This document shows positions 55,422-64,000 of a DNA stretch of 64,000 bases, piece by piece. The stretch covers positions 2,294,001-2,358,000 of the forward strand of contig JAKSGN010000007.1 in the NCBI GenBank assembly GCA_024180945.1, in the 5' to 3' direction. The notes beneath the pieces were generated by a model that was not told the origin of the DNA, did no database searches, and saw only the letters and a program-made list of their open reading frames with translations. The translations under genes and the position numbers were made by a program. The DNA is from Macrophomina tecta. Its lineage: Eukaryota; Ascomycota; Dothideomycetes; Botryosphaeriales; Botryosphaeriaceae. The stretch's first letter is position 1; each line of letters starts with the position of its first letter.

Positions 55422-57390
55422 ATGACCACTCTGACGCCGCGTGCCGCATACTCGGCGGAGGAGCTTGATCGGCTCTATCCCCAGGATTTGAAGCTCCAAC
55501 TTGTTCAAGTGGTATGCGCATACAGCTCGGACTTCCCACCGCTCGTTGCGCCGTTGCTAATTGCTTCCTGACTTCCAGTTGCTTCGCCATGGTCAGTCTT
55601 ACAATTGCCAGAAATTTGATGGGGGTTGGTCCTCATGATTAACCAAGCACAGGCGAGCGAAGCCCCATATCTCCTCGTTTCCGCAATGTAAGCGCTATCA
55701 ATGAGTCCCACGAACCGCATGAGCTCCTGTCAGGCCACCTTTCAGCAAGATACTGATACTGCACCGAGCAGGCCGGGCTTCCACCACGTATGCACTCTTC
55801 AATCTCTTACTTTGCAGATCTGACAGTACGCAGACTGGCCATACTGCAATGCGGCGCGTCGGTTGACTAGCGTGATTATGAGCGCAAGCGACGCCTCACA
55901 ATGGGACGAATTGAGATGGAGGAGGAGATTGGAGACATTCGGAGGAGACGATGGACCAGTGATTGCCTCAGGTCCAAATGGCGAGTTTGATGCCATCTGG
56001 TAGGCTTCAGAGCCCTGTCGCAAAGAGTGAACTGACCTTGTGAAGCCAGCCTGGTGAGCTCACCGACAAAGGGCGTGATACTACCCTTGCATTAGGCCGC
56101 CGACTTCGTCACCTCTACGTCGACCAACTCGGATTCATGCCCCGTCTTATTTCGGACGCCGACATGATCTACCTGCGGGCCACACCGATTCCACGAGCTT
56201 TGGAATCTGTCCAGCAAACCTTCTACGGCTTCTACCCACTCTCGGCACGCACTGCTGATTTCCCTCCGCCCACCATCATAAGCCGTTCCCCGGCCGACGA
56301 GACGTTGTACCCGAACGACGGCAACTGCCGCCGCTTCGCCCAGCTGAGTCGCGCCTTCGCCCAGAGGGCCGCCGACCGATGGAACAATACGGAAGACATG
56401 GACTATTTGAACAAGAAGATATCGAAATGGATGCCTGAGCCCTCCAAGCGGGTAGCTGTAGACTCACATCCCCGTCTTTCCGGAATCATGGACACAGTAA
56501 ATGGTACGCTGGCTCATGATGAGCGGGTCCACTTACCCAGCGAGTTCTACGATCCGAGGGTCCGGCAGACCATTGACAAAATTGTTTGCGAGGAGTGGTA
56601 TGCTGGATACGGGGAGTCGAGGGAGTACCGCATGCTGGGCATCGGCGGACTGATGGGCGACATTGTCAGCCGAATGACCGGCAGTGTTGAGCAAAGTGGA
56701 TGGGATGGCGTGGTCGAAGTCGGCGGCGAGGATGGCGTGCTGGGAAAGGGCAGGGGCGGCGAGAAGAGCATCAAGTTCGCTCTGTCTGGCTGCCACGACA
56801 CCACACTCGCAGCCGTGCTTTCGAGCTTGGGTGCATTCGAGAACGAGAACTGGCCTCCGTTCACTAGCCACATTGCCATTGAGCTCTTCCGCAAGAAGGG
56901 CTGGCCGACCAAGGACGTCGTCCCTCCTGGCAGCACTTCCACTCTGGGAGAGTTGCGGAACAAAGCGGTGACGGACAAACCGCAGGGCTGGTTCGCTTCG
57001 TTATTCGGCAGCAACAAGGCCGGTACGAGGAGCGACACGCCTCACCTAGACAGCATTGCGCGCAAGAAGCTGGAGGAGCTATCCCAGCAGCAGAAGGAAT
57101 CGTTGAAGGATTACTATGTCCGTGTCAGGTACAACGACAAGATCATGCAGGTGCCTGGCTGCAAGGCGGCAGGCAAGCATCTAGATAGTGACACGACTTT
57201 CTGCACTTTGGTAGGTCTTTGATCGGAGTATGTCCTGTTTAGACAATGGTTGCTGACAAGAGGTCTACAGGAGGCGTTCAAGTCTATCGTGGACAAATAC
57301 ACGCCGGAAAGTTGGAAGGGAGCTTGCGCCAGTAACCTCGACAAGCCTGCTTTCCCTACTAAGCCTGAGCCTGCTGGCTTCGAGGAGTAA
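55422..57390 (+). CDS. Histidine acid phosphatase
   Basis: A 534-residue histidine-phosphatase-superfamily protein from seven inferred exons: 55422-55511, 55579-55591, 55653-55687, 55773-55788, 55834-55999, 56046-57210 and 57271-57390. Exons 2 and 4 are microexons of 13 and 16 bases. The catalytic LLRHGERSP (residues 31-39) is assembled only by joining exons 2 and 3, and the second catalytic block is SGCHDTTLAAVL. Other family features are ELTDKGRDTTLALGRRLR and YLRATPIPRALESVQQTFYG. There is no signal peptide, which favours an intracellular enzyme related to ACP6/lysophosphatidate-phosphatase-type proteins over a secreted phytase; this is an inference. All phases match and the stop is TAA at 57388. 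Confidence 0.88.
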
Positions 57391-57819
57391 ACGACCTGTT
57401 CAAATATTTTTTTTTCTTCCCCCTTTGAGCGTCAGAGAAGATGATTTATTGTTTCTAGACCAGCGCACGATTAGACACAGCCTGGTATCTCGGTTTGTCA
57501 CACGCTTTGGCACAGGTGACCTAGACGCCTAGAAGAGCGCATGTAGAGCGCCGGGCATTGGGCATGGAGAAATGCTGTATTAAAAGTACAGGCACTGCAC
57601 ATGATGGCTGCATGTTGGCGACTGTATATGTTACTTATGGCTGACGTTAGCTCGGCGTTAGCGCGGCGCTAACGTCTACAACATCATACACCAAATACAA
57701 GTATTCTGCACACTCTTTGCAACATCTACTTCTGCCGGTCATACAGTGTATGTAAGCGCTGCAAATTGTTTTCATGGAATTACAGGAGAGAGAATCCAAT
57801 GCCATTTCCCTCTTACTCG
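57391..57819. other. Convergent 3' interval
   Basis: About 430 bases between the ends of the phosphatase (+) and the transporter (-). A T-rich stretch follows the phosphatase stop. An imperfect palindrome built on AGCTCGGCGTTAGCGCGGCGCT lies near 57,649-57,672. No gene was seen. Confidence 0.5.
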
Positions 57820-59537
57820 CTAGACCAAGAAGCGGAATCCCCGATCCGCAGCTTGACCCGGAACGGCATTGATGGCACCCTCGACATGCTCGCCTCGGTC
57901 GAGCTTCTTGTTCAGACTTACGAGCATAAAGCGCAGAATTGTGGCGCAAATGGCAGCCAGGACAAGCAAGGCACAGTCCATGGAGAATGCCGCAACTATT
58001 TACCCCCCCTTAGTATTAGCGAAATTTTATTATAGACTACAAAAAATAGTGGGGACGAGGCTTACTGTATCCCGGCGGATTGATGTATACATACGACGTC
58101 CAAATAGAAGTGCTATTTGAGACAGCGTTGATGAAGGCGAGGGCGGCGGCGCGCTTGGCCGGCGGGCGCGGGATTGTGTTGGAGATCCATGCGAGGACGA
58201 CAACGTAGCCCGTATAAATTCCTGTGAGCATGATCATCATGCTGAAGTACCGCGGCGCGGTGGCATGCGTGGCAGCGGCCAGGATGAAGGAGGCGATGCC
58301 AAGCAACAGGGGGAGGACGACATGGAAGTAGCGTTCCCCAGTTTTGTCGGCATGCCTGTTCATTGCTGTGTAAGTATTTGAAGAAGAAGTAGGAACGATC
58401 TGTTCGTCAAAGGAAGAGGGGAGAGGCTCACCAAGCGTTGAGTCCGGTGGTGATCACAGCTAGGACGTATGGAGGCGCGGTCAGGAGAAGTGTCTCAACT
58501 CTGCCGTACCCAATCGTCTCAACAACCGAAGGGAAGAAGGTGGTGACGCTGCCGGCGCCGACGATACCGAACAGCAGGCCCATGAGCACCCACGTCTTGG
58601 CGTCCATACACGCCAGCTTGAAGCCGTGCCACAGGCTCTGGTCCTCGCTGCCGGCGGAGTCGTCCATACCAATATCCTCCTGCAAGCGCCAAACAGCGAG
58701 CTGGCGCTCCTGCTCAGTGAGCCACTTGGTAGTGCGGGGGAAGTTGGGGAGGATGAAGAAGCCGAAGGCGGCGATGAAGACGGTGGCGGCGCCCTCGATG
58801 ATGAACAGCCAGCGCCAGGCGCGCAGGCCGCGGTCACCGTCCATATTGCCCTGGATGCCGGCGGCAATCAGACCGGAGAAGGCGCCGGAGATCAGAGCGC
58901 CCGAGTAGAGAATGGCGGTGCGCAGGCCGAGCTCCTTGCGGGTGTACCACGAGGACAGGTAGAAGAGACAGCCAGGAAAGTAGGCGGCCTCGACGAAACC
59001 CAGGAAGAATCGACAAACAACCAGACCGGCGAAGTTCTGACAGGCGGCGGTGGCGGTGGAGATGACGCCCCAGACGATCATACAGGCGGGCAGGTAGATG
59101 GCCGGCAGACCAATCTTGTTGAGGTACAGGTTGGATGGGACTTGCATCAGCAGGTAACCGACGAAGAGAATGCTGACCGAGGTCAGATATTGGCTTTCAG
59201 TGAGGTTGAGGTCATCTTCCATGCCGGCCAAGCGGGCGGCGGCAATGTTGTTGCGGTCAATGTAGTTTAGGATGTACCTGCATCAACGGTCAGGTATAGG
59301 CTTCGGTGGGTTGTAGGTTTCGTACATAATAATAACCATGGGCATCAACCGTATGTCAATCTTGCGGCGCAGCTTGGCCTCCAATTCCGCTCGGACCTCA
59401 GGAGTCAGGTCGCGCACCAGCTCAGGCGCCTCCCTTTTGGGAATGTGCATGTGCTGGCCGAGTTCCTCCGCATCGATGTGCTCAATGTCCCTCTTCTCGT
59501 CCAGGGTGGTGTTGATCTCCGGGTCGGAGTTCGTCAT
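57820..59537 (-). CDS. MFS transporter, anion:cation symporter (Dal5/Tna1-like) family
   Basis: A 507-residue major-facilitator permease from four inferred exons: 59537-59326, 59277-58432, 58355-58066 and 57995-57820. A cytosolic N-terminus of about 65 charged residues leads to the family's first helix, then LNYIDRNNIAAARLAG, the hallmark of the allantoate/nicotinate/tartrate-type ACS transporters. About 12 hydrophobic helices are visible, including SVSILFVGYLLMQVPSNL, RFFLGFVEAAYFPGCLFYL and LGIASFILAAATHATA. The C-terminal tail has the conserved NKKLDRGE and PGQAADRGFRF. Substrates in this family are small organic anions or vitamins, and the particular one cannot be told. The last acceptor was chosen because it keeps the frame and skips an in-frame TAA in the intron. 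Confidence 0.9.
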
Positions 59538-61092
59538 GATGGGCGACGCACGAGGGAGACACTGCTAAAACAGACAGGCGTCGCTGCACACGGTGGTGCG
59601 AGAAGGAAACAAAGCGAAGGCAGACGGGTGAGGTGGCGACAGGGCAGCTCTCCACGGGCCCGGCGGCTGGGGAAGCGGGCGACCTTAAAGAGAGACCTGT
59701 CACGTTGTGTTGCATGTCACCGGCATTCTAGCGCTGGGACTTTGCCGGGTGTGCGACGCGCGAGCTTGCTTGCTGAGCCGCGCTCAAAGGCCGAAAGGAG
59801 CGAGCTTGTCAGGCCAAGCACGGGCGATGTAACCGGTCGAGGCTTAGGAATGGATCCCCGCAGTGGTGGCGGAGGGCTGGTCTCCCTCTGGCCCACCTCC
59901 ATGGGGAAATCGGCCCGTCTGAGCGCTGCAGTCTGGGGTAAACTGCGGGCCAAGTCCACCCTCCCCCAGCCCATTTCTCTCCGGCCGCCCCCCCACCCCC
60001 AAGCATTTGCAAAGCCCGACCCGCCTGCTAGTGCTCTTCGTCCGCAAGCTCAACAACAACGCAATTCTAAAAAACTGGAAACCCGCAGAGCCTCCACGAT
60101 AAGCTGTGAGGCCCCCCCAACACTGTCACCTGTCTTACTTGTCGCTGCCACCATCTCTCATCCCAGCCTTCCGCTTGAACCTTGGCCGACGCCATGTCGG
60201 AAGAATGCTCAGCCGAAGATCCCATTGGCTTCGTCATTCGCCTGCCGTTTGAACACCGTCCAACGAACCAGCGCAGCGGAGGCTTGGAATCGCTCACCGA
60301 TCTGACAATCTCCGCCCAATCTCCACAGAGTCACCCCACTCCCTCCCCGTTCTCCGCTTCCAGTGTCAGCGCCGCCGTCTGCTGACCAGCTCTCTTGGCA
60401 TTCGCCTCTGCCGCCATCCGCCGACGCCAATGATGCTTTGTGCCTCTCCGCTGCCTCCTGGCCTCGTCCGCCGTGCCCAGTGACGCCCTCTGGTGTAGCC
60501 ACACCTAGTATCAACGCCGTTGCCAAACCTGGGCCAAGCCTCTCCAATTTCCACTACGGATGCGGCCTTCGCCCCGCACTTTATCGTGGCCCAACCAGCG
60601 CGGCTCGGTCACATCACCGCTCCTTTCTCCGTTGCCTTCCTCAACCAAGGCATTGGTTTCGGATATCAATTCATACGAGACCCAACAGTCATTAGCACGC
60701 TTTTGTCTGCCTGCCGTTAAGATTGAAAAGCTTTCCACTTCTAAGCCTGTACCTGAGGTACGCTCCTCGGATACTACCAGCTCGGGTTCGGATACTCATC
60801 TTTGCCGGATACTGCACTTGCAGGACGCCTACTTCCTACATAACACTGCAAGGGCGTGCCAGAAGAAAGGACCAGCCGGAAGAAACTTTGTATGACAGGG
60901 TAGAACACTAAACCAGAATGGCACCGAAAAGTCGCAATCACCTTTTTTTTTTTTTTTCAGCCTTTAAGCACTCTACCGCGTCTGCAGTCGCGTTGTGGAT
61001 ATTTATCCACGTTTCCGGTATCGGTACCTGTCCTTGAAAGCACTCGTACGACAGAATAATCAGTGCCTTGGCTTCAAGGGCTCAAAAACCGC

Positions 61093-61437
61093 TCAGAACT
61101 TGGCAATACTGATATCCGAGCCGGGATGTGCCGGTCTATACCAAATGTCACCGTGCGCTAGCTTGGCCTGAAAATCCTCGGTCGGGAGCCGCTGGGGCCG
61201 TGAGAAATCTACGTCCGCCGGATCTAAGGATCCTGTGACCGTCTGAGTTGGGGAAGTGAGGTATAGAGGAAGTTTCGCCGCTTCTGAACCGGATTTTAAC
61301 ATGTCGTTCTTTGTCTTCACTGCTTTCTCTATCTCCAGTCAGCGCTGTGCGACTAGCCAAGCATAGTGGCGTTCTGTCAAGTGAAATGCAGTATTGTAAC
61401 CGTCGAAGAAGGCAAGAAGAGCAATGAATGGGACAAG
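61093..61437 (-). pseudogene. Possible broken reading frame, unknown product
   Basis: On the - strand a frame of about 114 codons is interrupted by a single TGA at 61341-61339. Before the stop it reads like protein (FIALLAFFDGYNTAFHLTER, then YAWLVAQR). After it comes a further 80 residues rich in G/C third positions, ending PGSDISIAKF. There is no ATG at its upstream end, so at least one 5' exon would be needed. I do not recognise the family. It may be a decayed gene, a real exon pair with an unseen intron, or chance. Confidence 0.2.
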
Positions 61438-62610
61438 AGATCAGCAGTGGTATAGTGCGATAGGACTGCTCGTCCTGCTCATGGCATGGAGTGCTAACCT
61501 CGTACAAGAGGAGTGTTCTCTTCGAGGAAGATCAATAGGCAGGACAACGCAGTCAAACAGCCAGGATATGCGTGCAAGAGACTCGCTAATAGGCCGGTGG
61601 CCCCGGTGGGAATGCTCTACTTGTACCTCCTTCCAAAAGTTGCCTCGGGCAACATCAGCCATTCCTTCGCTGATGATGTTGCCCCTCTACTACAACACTG
61701 ATTGTCGCGGCTTATTCTATTCGCATGTAATTCCTACAGGTTACAATCAGGCCAACTGAGGAAATGGGACGGTGCTCGGCTCCTGATACAGGGGCGCGAC
61801 TCAGGCAGCTAGCAGATTTTGCGACTCGCAGTTCTAAAGACGTTCGGCTGCAGTCAATCTGCTGCACGTTTCGAAACACAGCTTTTGGGCTACCGGGGTG
61901 CTGTGCGGAGCCACCACCGTAACCGGGCCTGACGCTATACTTCCAGGGCAACGATCTCCGTGTTGGTGTGCTTCAAAGTCTTTTCTGATCCTGCTGACGC
62001 ACATCATTATCTAGCGCCACAGCTGCCGCGTGGCTATTGGGGGACCATACGCGTCGCGGATCTTTATGGGCGCATCTAGAACAGATTTCTAGACGACGTT
62101 GTTCTGCAGCATCTTGACGGCAAACAGCAACACGCAACAGCGTGCAAACTCTGCACAGAGAACCCACCTGCTACTTGCGCAAAAGGTCTTACCCACGCAC
62201 GCTCTGCGACCCGCGCTTGCGTATGCAGCGTCTCCTATATCGCACTGCGATCTCATCGCTATGCAAAAGATGTGCCCCTCTTTCCCTTCCCACCAGGCCT
62301 CCACTTTTTCTCGCTACTCTCGGTGGCTTTTGTGTTCACCAGTAGGCCTCAGCACCCGCCCACCATCCCACAATTTGGGCGAGCACAACCGCTGATTCCA
62401 CATAACTTTCGTCGCCTCGCTAAATACGAATAGTTTCTTTTTCTCTGGCTTGCAACACAGTCCGCCTCCTACACGGCAAAAGGCGTTTTCCGACGAATCA
62501 GCCCTGCTCCCTAAATATATTTTGACGTCGGTGGCCGTGTTTCCGACGTCGCTCGGGCCGGTCCCTCTTACGCGGTCTTCGGAGGAGAGGAAGTTGTGTT
62601 GTGGACTCCG

Positions 62611-62617
62611 TATAAAA
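62611..62617 (+). promoter_or_regulatory. TATA box of the tyrosinase gene
   Basis: TATAAAA, 121 bases upstream of the tyrosinase ATG at 62732, at the usual distance for a fungal TATA element. Confidence 0.55.
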
Positions 62618-62731
62618 ACTAAGAAAATGCCCAGTCCTTTGTCTGAGAGCTTGACTTTGACGGCCCGCATTGCTTGCCTAAAATCTTGACTATTCTTCTT
62701 TTTGGCATTCTTCGATCTTATTTGGGACGAG

Positions 62732-64000
62732 ATGGCGTTGGTCAAGAATCTCTTGGCCGTTCTTGCGCTAACCTCTCTGGTTGCGGCGACCTGTTCGAAC
62801 CCTCCGGTCCGAAAAGAATGGTAGGTGACGAAACGTCAAGCGGCTTGCCGAGACAGATGATCTGAGGCTCGGCGATGAGAATAGGTGGTAGGGCTTGACT
62901 TTGAGAGCGGGAGTTCTGATTGGTTGTGGTGTTGTGCTGGACGTGTGGCTCGATGCCTTAGGCCTTTGCCCTGCTGGCTCAATAACGCACGGCGCCTGTT
63001 CACTGGCCTAGTCTCAGGGTGTTTAAAAGTATTACCTACAGAAGCTGACTGAGTCTGTTTTCACGTAGGAGGAAACTCGCAGATCATGAGAAAAAGTCAT
63101 ACATCAGCGCTGTTCAGTGCCTCCAGGCTAAGGGTGCCAGAACAACCTCCTCGTTCTCAGGAGCGCGTACTTGATATGATGACTTCATTGCTGCGCATAT
63201 CAACGAAACAGACTATGTCCACTTCGTCGTACGTATACCGAATGATGAGGCTTTCTCCATGTAGATTGCTGACCTTGTCCATTACAGGGACACTTTCAGG
63301 CGTGCGTCGAAAATTCTGCAGGACTCTTCACTGTTGACTCGAACGCTCACAGAGACGTGCAGTTGGCACCGGTACTACGTTTCGGCATATGAATCAGCCC
63401 TGCGCAATGAATGTGGTTGGGATGGTGCACAGCCGTAAGTGAAATAACAGAGGGAAACAAATATTCAACTCGTCTAACAGCGGGTCAGGTACTGGGGTTC
63501 GTCCTTCCCTCTGCATTTTCCTCTGCGAGATTTTTCGGACCTCGGCTCGTCCAGAGTGCTGTTTTGACAATTTTCTCCTAGACTGGACCTTGGATGCCAC
63601 CGAACAGGGTTTCCTGAAGTCGCCGATCTTCGACGCGGACACGGGCTTCGGCGGAAATGGCTACTACATCGATAGCAGCAATGACACCAGCGTACGATTG
63701 CATATCCCTGGCAAGACTGGCGGCGGTGCGTTGGTTTTTCTTGAGTGAAGCGGGCGGTCGGACTGAAGAGGATCCTAGGTTGCGTCACGAGCGGCCCGTT
63801 CCGCAACTACACTGTCAACATGGGCCCGAACAGTACGTAGCATAGTGATCTTTGTGCTTTCCTTCTCCAAGATCAAAGGACACAGCTAACGAATGTAGAC
63901 TCTACCGCACACAACCCTCGTTGCCTTACCCGGGACGTCAGCCCCTGGCTCGCCTCGCAGAAGCTGAACATGACAGTTGTGGAGAAGGCGATCGCTGGCC
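62732..64000 (+). CDS. Tyrosinase/catechol-oxidase-like protein, 3'-truncated by window, in-frame TGA
   Basis: The 5' part of a secreted type 3 copper enzyme that oxidises phenols to quinones. Exons are inferred at 62732-62820, 63069-63228, 63288-63301, 63363-63434, 63489-63496, 63582-63725, 63779-63832 and 63899 to the window end. A signal peptide (VKNLLAVLALTSLVAA) leads to CSNPPVRKEWRKL. The CuA site reads YDDFIAAH, then VHFVGHFQAWHRYYVSAYE, with histidine spacing of 8 and 9 residues as in fungal catechol oxidases. PYWDWTLD and SPIFDADTGFGGNG follow. Two microexons of 14 and 8 bases encode GHFQA and YWD. A TGA at 63172-63174 interrupts exon 2 just before YDDF. A 45-base GT-AG intron (63167-63211) would skip it in frame but delete the first copper His. 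The gene is therefore broken, misassembled at one base, or oddly spliced. Confidence 0.82.

Larger units (their letters stand above)
59538..62731. other. Intergenic, mostly without a gene
   Basis: About 3.2 kb. The first 1.4 kb is C/T-rich with overlapping meaningless frames. A poly-T run of 15 stands at 60943-60957. One possible gene remnant on the - strand (61093-61437) is listed separately. The last few hundred bases contain the tyrosinase promoter. Confidence 0.5.

Overview
The window is nuclear DNA of a filamentous ascomycete (Pezizomycotina). Dothideomycetes is the likeliest class, but this is inferred from style and not proven. The evidence is GC-rich DNA, short GT-AG introns of about 45-75 nt, Zn2Cys6 regulators, a PTH11/rhodopsin-type seven-helix protein, a WRAP73-type WD protein, an OMP decarboxylase with an internal insertion, and HAD-type and class I terpene cyclases. 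I found no tRNA, rRNA, CRISPR array or intact transposon. All exon boundaries below were worked out by hand from splice signals and conserved protein motifs.

Layout. 1-2.4 kb: low-complexity non-coding DNA. 2.4-4.3 kb: a Zn2Cys6 regulator (+). 4.3-14.9 kb: a gene-free stretch of about 10.6 kb, GC-rich with microsatellites up to about 11.8 kb, then visibly more AT-rich. 14.9-25.5 kb: housekeeping-type genes on the + strand (WRAP73-like WD protein, HSPA12-like Hsp70, a small nuclear-type protein, OMP decarboxylase). 26.9-35.3 kb: surface and catabolic genes (Mid2/WSC-like membrane protein, feruloyl-esterase-like enzyme, amidase with a frameshift, ABM-domain protein, class III ring-cleaving dioxygenase). 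36.9-51.0 kb: a candidate terpenoid locus with a seven-helix receptor-like protein, a Zn2Cys6 regulator, a class I terpene synthase (-), a divergently transcribed HAD-terpene cyclase fusion (+) and a phytanoyl-CoA-dioxygenase-type oxygenase (-). 51.7-59.5 kb: a small Gly-rich stress-type protein, a PPR protein, a histidine acid phosphatase and an MFS transporter. 62.7-64 kb: the 5' part of a tyrosinase gene that runs off the window and carries an in-frame TGA.

How the genes may work together. The most notable assembly is the head-to-head pair at 42.1-47.1 kb. The + gene joins a HAD phosphatase domain to a class II (DxDTT) terpene cyclase domain, the architecture of AstC-type drimane synthases. 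The - gene carries the DDxxE, NSE and RY motifs of a class I terpene synthase. A Zn2Cys6 regulator and a 2-oxoglutarate oxygenase flank them, so a small sesquiterpenoid pathway is a reasonable hypothesis. No P450, FPP synthase or PKS is present in the window.

Oddities in gene structure include GC-AG introns inferred in both terpene genes, microexons of 8-16 nt in the tyrosinase and the phosphatase, and probable lesions in the amidase and the tyrosinase.
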